Source: Microbacterium sp. MYb45 (GTDB lineage: Bacteria > Actinomycetota > Actinomycetes > Actinomycetales > Microbacteriaceae). From it: DNA of 64,000 bases. The position numbers were made by a program, and so were the translations under genes. The notes below the pieces were generated by a model. The model did not search any database and was not told the origin of the DNA. It saw only the letters and a program-made list of their open reading frames with translations. Each line of letters opens with the position of its first letter. Position 1 is the first letter of the stretch. The stretch spans positions 186,001-250,000 of the forward strand of contig NZ_PCPG01000002.1 in NCBI RefSeq assembly GCF_002979655.1, given 5' to 3'. Positions 16,459 through 24,075 of this stretch are shown here, in pieces.

Positions 16459-16513
16459 GCGATCGCGAGCGCGCAAGTTTTTCAGAAGCCAGAAAGACCG
16501 CGCCCGCGATCGC
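16459..16513. terminator. 15-bp inverted repeat between convergent genes
   Basis: GCGATCGCGAGCGCG (16459-16473) and CGCGCCCGCGATCGC (16499-16513) pair over 15 positions with one mismatch around a 25-base A/G-rich loop. It sits in the 251-base gap between the convergent gntR and histidine kinase genes and could end transcription from both sides, though neither arm is followed by a T-run. The remaining part of the gap (16514-16655) holds one more palindrome and no gene that I can support. Confidence 0.45.
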
Positions 16514-16595
16514 AGCGCTGGGGACGCTTTATCTGGGGAGCCTTCAGGATACGGCTGCGCGCAACCCGTTCCACACTGTCGAACGTCGAGACTTC

Positions 16596-16613
16596 CCTAG
16601 ACTTTCGTCTAGG
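16596..16613. repeat. palindrome CCTAGAC-TTTC-GTCTAGG
   Basis: A perfect 7-bp inverted repeat with a 4-base centre, 43 bases beyond the histidine kinase stop codon. Part of it (CTTTCGTCTAG, 16602-16612) recurs with one difference as CTCTCGTCTAG at 17956-17966, in the promoter region of the peptide/kinase transcript. It may be a binding site for the response regulator or a small terminator. Confidence 0.42.
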
Positions 16614-16655
16614 TTCTCGCGGATCGCGGAAAGGGTGCCTCCACACTCTAGAGCA

Positions 16656-17801
16656 TCAGACGACCGGAAGTCGGGCCGACACGACCCAGAATCCGTCGAC
16701 TTCGCCGGCGCTGAACTCACCGCTCGCGCCCATGACCCGCTCCGCCATCCGCCCGAGGCCCGTGCGGCTCGACGAGAGCTCGCGGCGCGGCGTGGTCGGA
16801 AGGGGGCTGCGCAACGTGAGGAAAGCGACCTCATCGTCCACGGCGAGGGTGATCTGCACCTCGCCGGGGCCGGCGTATTTGAGGATGTTCGTGGCGGATT
16901 CACGCGTGATGCGCGCGAGGACGATCTCGACGGCTCTCGGGATCCGCTCGTCCTGCGGATCACCCTCTCGGGCGACGGAGTGGCCGGCGGCTTCGAACTC
17001 CTCCGCCGCTTCGTCGATCGCGGCGGCGAGGTCGCCCGTCTGCACGCTCGACGACTGCGGACCGTCGTCGGCGAGTTCGATCACGAAGCGGAGATCGGTC
17101 ATCGCCTTGCGCGCGGCGACTCGGATCGCCTCCTGCGAATCGGAACTCGTCTGGGGGTCTTCGAGCATCTGCACGTGCAGTGCGACCACCGTGAGGTGGT
17201 GCGCGATGCTGTCGTGCAGCTCACCGGCGATCCAGCGTCGCTCGGCGAGTACGGCTTGGCGCTCCTGCTCGGCGCGCGCCTCGAGTTCACGTTCGAGGCG
17301 GCTGCCACGGGCGAAAGCGAGCCGCAGGGCGAACCCGACAGCTCCAGCCACAGTGGCGAAGACGAGATAGAGGCCGATGTTGACGATCACGCCTGGTGCG
17401 GCGGCGAACGGAACGAGCGCCGCGGCGACCAGAAAACCGCCGGTGTAGGAAAGGATCAGCGAGGTCCACCCCAGTCGCATGACCAGACCGGCCGCAACTG
17501 CGGCGGCGGTCAAGACTTGGAGTTCCGATCCGGGGATGAATGAGACGGCGAACACGACGCCGAGGGCGCATGTCGCTATGAGCGGCTTCCAGAGATAGAG
17601 AGCGAACGACGCCGTCGAGGCGACGCTGACCAGAAGCGCGACCGGGTTGACACCCGGTGTGGTGAAGAAGCCGATGACGTCTGCGGCGATGGTGATCGAA
17701 ACGATCACCAGAACGATGATCCGCTCGATCGCGCTGAGCTTCTCTCCTCGGTTCAGGCGGAGCGTATCCGCTGTTTCCCGGGTCGAGTGGTCAAAGGCCA
17801 T
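16656..17801 (-). CDS. sensor histidine kinase, NarL/DesK type
   Basis: The protein has 381 residues. Five or six membrane helices fill residues 25-165 with almost no extracytoplasmic domain, so it may sense within the membrane. A short coiled linker follows, then the HisKA_3 dimerisation segment with phospho-acceptor H196 in RRWIAGELHDSIAHH, the N-box RITRESATNILKYA, and the G-box TGLGRMAERV. It should phosphorylate the divergent LuxR-type regulator. It is preceded by the 15-codon ORF at 17831-17878, 29 bases before its ATG, and has its own AGGAGA ribosome site. The signal is unknown. Confidence 0.92.
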   Translation of the reverse strand: MAFDHSTRETADTLRLNRGEKLSAIERIIVLVIVSITIAADVIGFFTTPGVNPVALLVSVASTASFALYLWKPLIATCALGVVFAVSFIPGSELQVLTAAAVAAGLVMRLGWTSLILSYTGGFLVAAALVPFAAAPGVIVNIGLYLVFATVAGAVGFALRLAFARGSRLERELEARAEQERQAVLAERRWIAGELHDSIAHHLTVVALHVQMLEDPQTSSDSQEAIRVAARKAMTDLRFVIELADDGPQSSSVQTGDLAAAIDEAAEEFEAAGHSVAREGDPQDERIPRAVEIVLARITRESATNILKYAGPGEVQITLAVDDEVAFLTLRSPLPTTPRRELSSSRTGLGRMAERVMGASGEFSAGEVDGFWVVSARLPVV

Positions 17802-17830
17802 GCTTCACTATCTCCTATTTGCCAACTAGA

Positions 17831-17878
17831 TTAGTTGTGGAGACCAAAGAACTTGCCAACCTGCTGCCAGAAAGTCAT
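17831..17878 (-). CDS. 15-residue peptide ORF upstream of the histidine kinase
   Basis: The frame ATG to TAA encodes MTFWQQVGKFFGLHN. GGAGGTGA, an eight-base match to the 16S rRNA 3' end, lies five bases before the ATG, stronger than the site of almost any other gene here. The kinase gene begins 29 bases after its stop, so both are probably on one mRNA. The peptide is amphipathic (Phe, Trp, Val, Leu spaced by polar residues, one Lys) and could be a membrane-active or secreted signal, a ligand of the kinase, or a leader that sets kinase translation. No family is recognised. The ORF could be chance, but the ribosome site argues against this. Confidence 0.6.
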   Translation of the reverse strand: MTFWQQVGKFFGLHN

Positions 17879-18015
17879 AACGTTCACCTCCATTTTGTAG
17901 TCGTTCGTCGATGTCTGTATTCATCTTCTCGGCGAATCGCGGAGCGCACATCTGTCTCTCGTCTAGAGGTTTTTAGCCAAAGGTCTACATCGCCATCGCC
18001 CGTCGCCCGCGCCGT

Positions 18016-18021
18016 TAGGCT
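18016..18021 (+). promoter_or_regulatory. -10 box of a leaderless response regulator transcript
   Basis: TAGGCT is followed by six bases and then ATG 18028, with no ribosome site in between. This spacing places the transcription start at the A of the start codon. The same hexamer with the same spacing precedes GTG 35605. No good -35 is visible. Confidence 0.5.
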
Positions 18022-18027
18022 TCCCCC

Positions 18028-18684
18028 ATGCAGGAAATCCGTGTCGTGATCGTCGATGACGATCCCCTGGTCCGCTCGGCGCTGTCGCACTTCGTCTCCC
18101 GCGACCCCGAGATCACCGTGATCGCCCAGGCGGAGGACGGCGTGGAAGCGATCGCCACGGTCGAACGCGAGCAGCCCGACGTCGTGATGATGGACGTGCA
18201 GATGCCCGAGATGGACGGCATCGAAGCCACCGGAGTGATCGCCGAACGCTGGCCGCACGTGCGCGTGCTCGCGGTCACCACGCTCGACGGCAGCGACACG
18301 GTGCTCCCCATGCTCAGCGCCGGCGCCTCCGGATACCTCCTCAAGGACTCGAGCGCCGAAGAGATCGTCACGGGCGTGCGCGAGGTGCACAGCGGCGCGA
18401 GCTCGCTCTCCCCGCGGATCGCGTCGATGCTGATCAAGCACGTGCGCGACTCCACCCCCGTCGCCGCGGACGCCGACGCCCTCGAACCTCTCACCGATCG
18501 CGAGACCGAGGTGCTGAACTGCCTCGCGAAGGGCATGTCCAACGCCGAGATCGCGAAGGCGCTGATCGTCTCCGAGGGCACGGTGAAGGCGCACCTCGGA
18601 CGCATGATGTCGAAGTGGCACCTGCGCGACCGCGTGCAGATCCTGGTCACCGCCGCGCACGCCGGGCTCGTCAGCTTCCGCTGA
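18028..18684 (+). CDS. LuxR/NarL-family response regulator
   Basis: The protein has 218 residues. The receiver domain (1-120) has the acidic pocket DDD at 10-12, phospho-acceptor D56 in VVMMDVQMPEMDG, T88 and K107 (LLKDSS). The LuxR-type HTH is at about residues 150-210 (LTDRETEVLNCLAKGMSNAEIA, then VSEGTVKAHL). It is divergent from the histidine kinase gene, with a 149-base gap to the peptide ORF that should hold both promoters. It probably controls the peptide/kinase transcript and perhaps its own. Confidence 0.93.
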   Translation: MQEIRVVIVDDDPLVRSALSHFVSRDPEITVIAQAEDGVEAIATVEREQPDVVMMDVQMPEMDGIEATGVIAERWPHVRVLAVTTLDGSDTVLPMLSAGASGYLLKDSSAEEIVTGVREVHSGASSLSPRIASMLIKHVRDSTPVAADADALEPLTDRETEVLNCLAKGMSNAEIAKALIVSEGTVKAHLGRMMSKWHLRDRVQILVTAAHAGLVSFR

Positions 18685-19548
18685 TCAGACCGCGAGGAGG
18701 ACGATCCCCGCGACCACGACGAGCGAAGCCGCGATCCGCCAGCCCGGACGCGACTCCCGCAGCGCGAACACCCCGAACAGGCTCACCAGCACGACGCTCA
18801 CCTCGCGCAGCGGCGCCACCAGCGCCACCGGAGCGATCTGGATCGCGGTCAGCACGAGGATGTACGACAGCGGCGACAGGATGCCGAAGACGAGGATCCG
18901 CCGCCACTGCGCGCGCCCGAGCGCCCAGACGGCATCCCATCGACGGCGCACCGCGAATGAGTAGAACGGCACCTGCAGCAGGCTCGTGCCGACCATGAAC
19001 GCGACGGGCGAAAGGCTCCAGGTCCGCACCGCGTGCGCGTCCCAGATCGTGTAGACGGCGATCGCGACCCCGGTGAGCAGGCCGAACAGGATGCCGGGAT
19101 CGATGCGCCGCGAGCCAGTGCCGGTCCCCCGATCGACCAGGCCGATCGCCACGACGCCGACGATCACGGCCGCCACCCCGATCAGCGCCACGATGGAGGG
19201 CCGCTCCCCGAGCAGCAGCACCGCGACGATCACCGAGAGGAACGGCCCGGTTCCCCGCGCGGTCGCGTACACGGTGGAGAGGTTGCCCTCGCGGTAGCCG
19301 CGCTGCAGCACCGTCATATAGGCGACGTGCAGCACCGCCGAGACGGTCACGCCGAGCGCGAAGGAGCCGAGGTCATCCGTTCCCAGGCCGCCCGTGAACG
19401 GCACGACCCCGATCCACACGAGCGCGCTGCCGACCGCACCCCACCAGAGGAACGGCGACCCCGCTCTGCTGACACCGTGGGCGATGATGTTCCACGCGGC
19501 ATGGGCGATGGCCGCCCCGAAGACGAGGACGAACGCGAGAGGGGACAC
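18685..19548 (-). CDS. EamA/DMT-family transporter under a guanidine riboswitch
   Basis: A 287-residue membrane protein with about ten helices in two EamA repeats (about residues 5-135 and 150-285; LSYILVLTAIQIAPVALVAPLREVSVVLVSLFGVFALRE in the second). It begins with GTG 19548, with GGAAGGG seven bases upstream. The leader carries a ykkC guanidine-I riboswitch at 19588-19700, so the likely cargo is guanidinium, exported when it accumulates. Characterised guanidinium exporters are small four-helix SMR proteins (Gdx); this ten-helix relative from the same superfamily would be a different type. The transport claim is inferred from the riboswitch. Confidence 0.86.
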   Translation of the reverse strand: MSPLAFVLVFGAAIAHAAWNIIAHGVSRAGSPFLWWGAVGSALVWIGVVPFTGGLGTDDLGSFALGVTVSAVLHVAYMTVLQRGYREGNLSTVYATARGTGPFLSVIVAVLLLGERPSIVALIGVAAVIVGVVAIGLVDRGTGTGSRRIDPGILFGLLTGVAIAVYTIWDAHAVRTWSLSPVAFMVGTSLLQVPFYSFAVRRRWDAVWALGRAQWRRILVFGILSPLSYILVLTAIQIAPVALVAPLREVSVVLVSLFGVFALRESRPGWRIAASLVVVAGIVLLAV

Positions 19549-19587
19549 GACGAGACCCTTCCGTCCGGCGCACGGCGCGACGAACAG

Positions 19588-19700
19588 GGTCCTCCGGGCT
19601 TTTGTCCTGTCAGATGACGGCCCTCCTACGGAGGAGGACCGTGGCGCCGCTCGGACCAGACGGGTGTGGACCCCGGAACCCTAGGCGCTATCGAGACGAG
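19588..19700 (-). promoter_or_regulatory. guanidine-I (ykkC) riboswitch
   Basis: On the minus strand the hallmark segments of the ykkC aptamer follow in order: CTAGGGTTCCG (19684-19674), CTGGTCCGAG (19659-19650), CACGG (19643-19639), a hairpin ACGG-CCTCC-GGAGG-CCGT, and AAAAGCCCGGAGG (19603-19591). These are the conserved loops that form the guanidinium pocket in class I. The EamA gene starts 40 bases downstream. GACCCT after the aptamer can pair with AGGGTC at the ribosome site, and CCTGT can instead pair with ACAGG in the aptamer, which suggests translational switching. Subclasses that bind ppGpp or PRPP are related and should be excluded. Confidence 0.9.
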
Positions 19701-19810
19701 CCTAACCCTCCGGGATGAACGGCCGGGAAACGACAGCCCGCGGCAGGAAGCGGACCCGCGCATCACCCCGGCTACGCTCGAAGGACCGCTCGTCTCCAGG
19801 AAGGCCCGCC

Positions 19811-21094
19811 ATGCCCGTCACCCCGGTCACACTCGCCCACGCCGAGGACCTCGCCGACTTCGTCGCCGCCTCCCCGTCGAGCTATCACGCGGCGGCGGAG
19901 GTCGCTCGACGGCTGGAAGACGCCGGCTTCACGCCGCTCCGCGAGGAGGAGGCCTGGCCCGTCCAGGCCGGCGGCCGGTATGTCGTCGTGCGCGACGGTG
20001 CCACGATCGCCTGGGTCGTGCCGACGGATGCCGCGGCCGCCACGCCCGTGCAGATCTTCGGCGCACACACGGACTCCCCCGGCTTCAAGCTCAAGCCGCA
20101 GCCGACGACGGGTTCGCGCGGGTGGTTGCAGGCCGCCGTCGAGGTCTACGGCGGCCCGCTGCTGAACTCCTGGCTCGACCGCGAGCTGCGCCTCGCCGGA
20201 CGCCTGGCGCTGGCGGACGGCCGCGTGGTGCTCGCCGACACCGGGCCGCTGCTGCGCCTCCCCCAGCTCGCGATCCACCTCGACCGGGGCGTCAACAACG
20301 GGCTCGCGCTCGACAAGCAGACCGAGACGCAGCCGGTGTGGGGACTCGGCGACCCGAGCGAGGCGGACATCCTCGCCGAGCTCGCCGCATCCGCCGATGT
20401 GTCGGCCGCCGACATCCGCGGCTACGACGTCGTGGTCGCCGACACCGCGCGGGGAGCCGTCTTCGGCAAGGACAGCGCGTTCTTCGCCTCCGGCCGCCTC
20501 GACGACCTCGCCTCGGTGCATGCCGGTGTGGTCGCACTCGTCGCGCACGAACCGGCGGCCGGTGGGCCGATCGCCGTGCTCGCCGCCTTCGATCACGAGG
20601 AGCTCGGCTCGGCGTCGCGCTCAGGCGCGGCCGGCCCGTTCCTCGAAGACGTGCTCGAGCGCCTGTACGCCGGGCTCGGGGCGGATGACTCCGAACGTCG
20701 GCAGGCGTACGCCTCGTCGTGGTGCCTGTCGAGCGACGTCGGCCACTCGGTGCACCCGAACTACGCGGCCAAGCACGACCCGGTGGTGCAGCCGGTGCTC
20801 GGCTCCGGTCCGATCCTGAAGATCAACGCGAACCAGCGGTACGCGACGGATGCCGTCGGCGCGGCATCCTGGTCGGCCTGGTGCGAGCGCGCCGGTGTGG
20901 CCGGCCAGGAGTTCGTGTCGAACAACGGCGTGCCCTGCGGATCGACGATCGGCCCGATCACCGCGACACGGCTCGGCATCCGCACGGTCGACGTCGGCAT
21001 CCCGATCCTCTCGATGCACTCCGCGCGTGAGCTCGCCGGGGTCTCGGACCTGCACGACCTCACGCGCACCGCGCAGTCGTTCTTCGCGGGCTGA
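19811..21094 (+). CDS. M18-family aminopeptidase
   Basis: The protein has 427 residues, typical for bacterial M18 enzymes. Metal-site motifs of the co-catalytic zinc centre are visible: FGAHTDSPGFKLKP (H86), FASGRLDDLAS, AAFDHEELGS, and VGHSVHPNY, with the C-terminal MHSARE. It removes N-terminal residues, often acidic ones, from peptides in the cytosol. ATG 19811 has AGGAAGG upstream; a longer frame exists but lacks a ribosome site. It is divergent from the guanidine riboswitch leader. Confidence 0.93.
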   Translation: MPVTPVTLAHAEDLADFVAASPSSYHAAAEVARRLEDAGFTPLREEEAWPVQAGGRYVVVRDGATIAWVVPTDAAAATPVQIFGAHTDSPGFKLKPQPTTGSRGWLQAAVEVYGGPLLNSWLDRELRLAGRLALADGRVVLADTGPLLRLPQLAIHLDRGVNNGLALDKQTETQPVWGLGDPSEADILAELAASADVSAADIRGYDVVVADTARGAVFGKDSAFFASGRLDDLASVHAGVVALVAHEPAAGGPIAVLAAFDHEELGSASRSGAAGPFLEDVLERLYAGLGADDSERRQAYASSWCLSSDVGHSVHPNYAAKHDPVVQPVLGSGPILKINANQRYATDAVGAASWSAWCERAGVAGQEFVSNNGVPCGSTIGPITATRLGIRTVDVGIPILSMHSARELAGVSDLHDLTRTAQSFFAG

Positions 21095-21146
21095 GCTGCG
21101 GCGAGATCCGCGGGCCGATCCGCGCCACGAAGTCCGCCCGGCACCG

Positions 21147-21163
21147 TCCTGGCAGTGCCAGGA
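21147..21163. promoter_or_regulatory. 17-bp perfect palindrome over the permease ribosome site
   Basis: TCCTGGCA-G-TGCCAGGA ends 7 bases before the NCS1 permease ATG and includes its AGGA ribosome site. It may be an operator, or in RNA a small hairpin that hides the ribosome site. It is not a terminator, as no U-tract follows and the gene starts at once. Confidence 0.5.
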
Positions 21164-21170
21164 TGTCAGC

Positions 21171-22613
21171 ATGACGGACATCAAGCCGGCCCTGATCGAG
21201 CGTGCGGGCATCGAGATCATCCCCGAGTCCGAGCGGACCGCGAAGCCGCGCGACCTCTTCTGGCCCTGGTTCGCGGCGAACGTGTCGGTGTTCGGCATGT
21301 CGTACGGCTCTTTCGTCCTGGGCTTCGGCATCTCGTTCTGGCAGGCGACGCTCGTCTCGGTCATCGGCATCGTGGTGTCGTTCCTGCTCTGCGGGCTCAT
21401 CGCGATCGCCGGCAAGCGCGGATCGGCACCGACCATGGTGCTCTCGCGTGCGGCGTTCGGCGTGCACGGCCAGAAGGTGCCGGGCATCGTCTCGTGGCTG
21501 ACCTCGATCGGGTGGGAGACGTTCCTCGCGATCATGGCCGTGCTCGCGACCGCCACCGTGATCACGCAGCTCGGCGGCGACGGCGACAGCATCGCGCTGA
21601 AGATCATCGCGACCGTGATCGTCGCCGCCCTCATCGTGACGGCATCCGTGCTCGGATATCACACGATCATGAAGCTGCAGTCGGTGCTCACCTGGGTCAC
21701 CGGCATCGTGACGGTGCTGTACATCATCCTCGCGGCGCCGCAGATCGACCTCGCAGCCGTGCTCGCCCGCCCCGACGGCGGCATCGGCCAGGTGGTCGGC
21801 GCGCTGGTCATGGTGATGACCGGGTTCGGGCTCGGCTGGATCAACATCGCCGCCGACTGGTCGAGGTACCAGAAGCGCACAGCATCCGACGGAGCGATCG
21901 TCGCCTGGAACACGATCGGCGGATCGGTGGCCCCGGTGATCCTGGTGGTGTTCGGTCTCCTGCTCGGGGGGTCGAACGACGACCTCATGGACGCGATCGC
22001 CGCCGACCCGATCGGCGCCCTCGCCTCGATCCTGCCGGTGTGGGTGCTCGTGCCCTTCCTCCTCACGGCCGTGCTCGCCCTCGTCTCCGGTGCAGTGCTC
22101 GGCATCTACTCCTCCGGACTGACCCTGCTGAGCCTCGGCATCCGCATCCCTCGCCCCTCTGCCGCCGCGATCGACGGCGTCATCCTCACGATCGGCACCA
22201 TCTACGTGGTGTTCTTCGCGACCGACTTCCTCGGGCCGTTCCAGAGCTTCCTGATCACGCTCGGCGTGCCGCTCGCCTCGTGGGCGGGCATCCTGATCGC
22301 CGACATCCTGCGCCGGAAGAAGGACTACGACGAGGAGGCGCTGTTCGACAGCCGCGGCCGGTACGGAGCGTGGGACTGGACCTCGATCGGCACCATGGTC
22401 GTGACGAGCGCGATCGGCTGGGGGCTGGTGCTGAACGGCTTCGCCGAGGATGCGCCGTGGAACAACTGGCAGGGCTACCTGCTGTTCCTGGTCGGCGGGC
22501 CCGACGGCGCCTGGGCGTATGCGAACCTCGGAGTGTTCTTCGCGCTGGTGCTGTCGTTCCTGGTGACGTACTTCGCGCGAGCCGGGAAGATCCGGCGCCA
22601 GGAGAACGCGTGA
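21171..22613 (+). CDS. NCS1-family nucleobase/cation symporter
   Basis: A 480-residue membrane protein with about twelve helices. The N-terminal RDLFWPWFAANVSVFGMSYGSFVLG and the segment GLGWINIAADWSRYQKRTASDGAIV are typical of cytosine/purine/hydantoin permeases (CodB and relatives). It should import a nucleobase or related heterocycle together with Na+ or H+. The stop overlaps the GTG start of an isochorismatase-type hydrolase (GTGA), so the substrate is probably a molecule with an amide or cyclic imide bond which that enzyme opens. A palindrome overlaps its ribosome site. Confidence 0.92.
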   Translation: MTDIKPALIERAGIEIIPESERTAKPRDLFWPWFAANVSVFGMSYGSFVLGFGISFWQATLVSVIGIVVSFLLCGLIAIAGKRGSAPTMVLSRAAFGVHGQKVPGIVSWLTSIGWETFLAIMAVLATATVITQLGGDGDSIALKIIATVIVAALIVTASVLGYHTIMKLQSVLTWVTGIVTVLYIILAAPQIDLAAVLARPDGGIGQVVGALVMVMTGFGLGWINIAADWSRYQKRTASDGAIVAWNTIGGSVAPVILVVFGLLLGGSNDDLMDAIAADPIGALASILPVWVLVPFLLTAVLALVSGAVLGIYSSGLTLLSLGIRIPRPSAAAIDGVILTIGTIYVVFFATDFLGPFQSFLITLGVPLASWAGILIADILRRKKDYDEEALFDSRGRYGAWDWTSIGTMVVTSAIGWGLVLNGFAEDAPWNNWQGYLLFLVGGPDGAWAYANLGVFFALVLSFLVTYFARAGKIRRQENA

Positions 22614-23167
22614 CCGCTCGGGCGCTCGACGACGCCTGGCTCGTGGTGATCGACCCGCAGGCGATCTTCGCCTCTGCGGACTCCGCCTGGGGCTCGCCGT
22701 TCTTCGCGGAGGCGCTGCCGCGCATCCGCGCTCTGGCCGCGGCATTCGGCGACCGGGTGCTGGTGACCCGGTGGATGCCGACCGCCGACCGGTCCACCTC
22801 GTGGGGCGACTACTTCGCCGCCTGGCCCTTCGCCGACCAGCCGCCGGGCGATCCGCTGTTCCAGCTCGTCCCCGAGGCGGCCGGGCTGTCACCGCATCCG
22901 ACGATCGACCTGCCGACGTTCGGCAAGTGGGGTCCCGAGATCGAGGCCGTGGTCGGCCGCGGCGCTCACGTCGTGCTGGCCGGCGTCTCGACCGACTGCT
23001 GCGTCCTCTCGACGGCCTTGGCTGCGGCCGACGCGGGTGCCCACCTCACGATCGCGGCGGACGCCTGCGCCGGGTCGACGGCCGAGAACCACGCGGCCGC
23101 CCTGCAGGTGATGGGGCTGTATCCGCCGCAGATCACGATCAGCGACACGGCGACCGTCCTCGCCTGA
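22610..23167 (+). CDS. isochorismatase-family cysteine hydrolase
   Basis: A 185-residue alpha/beta hydrolase of the isochorismatase superfamily. The Asp-Lys-Cys triad is visible: D15 in LVVIDPQ, the Lys in PTFGKWGPEIEA, and the Cys in VSTDCCVLSTALAA (first or second Cys of the pair). The group includes N-carbamoylsarcosine amidase, ureidoacrylate and nicotinamide hydrolases. It is coupled by GTGA to an NCS1 permease, which supports nucleobase or hydantoin breakdown. The specific substrate is not known. Confidence 0.88.
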   Translation: MTARALDDAWLVVIDPQAIFASADSAWGSPFFAEALPRIRALAAAFGDRVLVTRWMPTADRSTSWGDYFAAWPFADQPPGDPLFQLVPEAAGLSPHPTIDLPTFGKWGPEIEAVVGRGAHVVLAGVSTDCCVLSTALAAADAGAHLTIAADACAGSTAENHAAALQVMGLYPPQITISDTATVLA

Positions 23168-23219
23168 CGAAACGCCGAGCGGATGACGATCCGCCGACGA
23201 ATTGACTTCGATCGATCGG

Positions 23220-23314
23220 CGAATCATCCGGGGCTCGGCGAATCGTCCGGGGCTCGGGGAATCGTCCGGGGTTCAGGGAACCATCCGGGGCTCGGGCGAT
23301 CGTCCGAGGCCGGT
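23220..23314. repeat. five tandem copies of a 19-bp unit
   Basis: Units start at 23220, 23239, 23258, 23277 and 23296. The consensus is SGAATCRTCCGGGGCTCGG; the last copy is the most diverged. They fill the 150-base gap between the convergent hydrolase and MBL genes and end three bases before the MBL stop. They are directly adjacent, with no spacers, so this is not a CRISPR array. They may be a strain-variable minisatellite, a protein-binding array or a transcription-ending element. Confidence 0.85.
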
Positions 23315-23317
23315 CCC

Positions 23318-24028
23318 TCAGGCCGCGGCCCGCACGGCGGCGGCGATGTCGGAGGGGGAACCATGCCACGGCGCCCCGTGCCCCGGCAGCACCCACGAGG
23401 CCGTCACCGCGGTCAACCGGTCGAGTGAGGCGAGGGCCTCGGCGGGCTCGTCTGTGAACGGCGCGGGCTGCGCGCCGGTGCGCCCGGTCAGCACATGCCT
23501 GGTGGTCAGCGCGTCGCCGACGAAGACGGCATCCACGGCCGGAACGTGCACGGCGATGCTGCCCGGCGAGTGGCCCGGCATACCGATCACGAGAGGGGCG
23601 CCCGGCAGGTCGAGCACGTCGCCGTCGGCCACCTCGACCACCTCGGCGACGTGGTGCGTGCGCAGCGCATTCTTGCGGATGCCGTACGCGAAGAAGCCCA
23701 GCGTGGGACCGACCCTGGCCGGCCCCATCGGCGTCTTCGGCTTCTCCCCCGTGCGCACCCGGTGGCTGTCGGCCGCGTGGATGAACACCGGGACGCCCGC
23801 CTCCTGCCGCAACCGCTCGGCGAACCCGATGTGGTCGCTGTCGCCGTGGGTCAGGACGAGGCCGCGGATGTCCGAGAGCGGACGACCGATGTCGTCGAGC
23901 TCGCGCTGAAGGTCGTGCCAGTGCCCGGGGAGGCCCGCGTCGATCAGGGTGATGCCCTCGGGCAGGTCGACGAGGTACGCGGCGACGATGTCGTTGCCGA
24001 TGCGGTGCAGGTGGGGTGCGAGCTTCAT
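23318..24028 (-). CDS. MBL-fold metallo-hydrolase
   Basis: A 236-residue metallo-beta-lactamase-fold protein. The metal motif is LTHGDSDHIGF (H61, D63, D65, H66), with Asp in place of the second His of HxHxDH; later metal and loop residues are in IGMPGHSPGSIAVHV and VLPGHGAPWHG. Such enzymes hydrolyse esters, lactones or thioesters. It is divergent from a TetR gene, with two matching operators between, so it is probably induced by a small molecule sensed by that regulator. GAGAGGA precedes ATG 24028. Confidence 0.87.
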   Translation of the reverse strand: MKLAPHLHRIGNDIVAAYLVDLPEGITLIDAGLPGHWHDLQRELDDIGRPLSDIRGLVLTHGDSDHIGFAERLRQEAGVPVFIHAADSHRVRTGEKPKTPMGPARVGPTLGFFAYGIRKNALRTHHVAEVVEVADGDVLDLPGAPLVIGMPGHSPGSIAVHVPAVDAVFVGDALTTRHVLTGRTGAQPAPFTDEPAEALASLDRLTAVTASWVLPGHGAPWHGSPSDIAAAVRAAA

Positions 24029-24053
24029 GGCGGATCCTCTCGGAGTGTTTGCG

Positions 24054-24074
24054 ATGGCTACGTTACGTAGCTAT
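24054..24074. promoter_or_regulatory. TetR operator, site 1
   Basis: ATGGCTA-N7-TAGCTAT, whose centre GCTACGT-T-ACGTAGC is itself a perfect inverted repeat. It lies just upstream of the MBL hydrolase gene and one base from site 2. Centres are 22 bp apart, two helical turns, so two dimers can bind one face of the DNA. Confidence 0.75.
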
Positions 24075-24075
24075 C

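Noticed and set aside
23220..23314. CRISPR array
   Set aside because: The 19-bp units are directly adjacent without spacers, and no cas gene is present.
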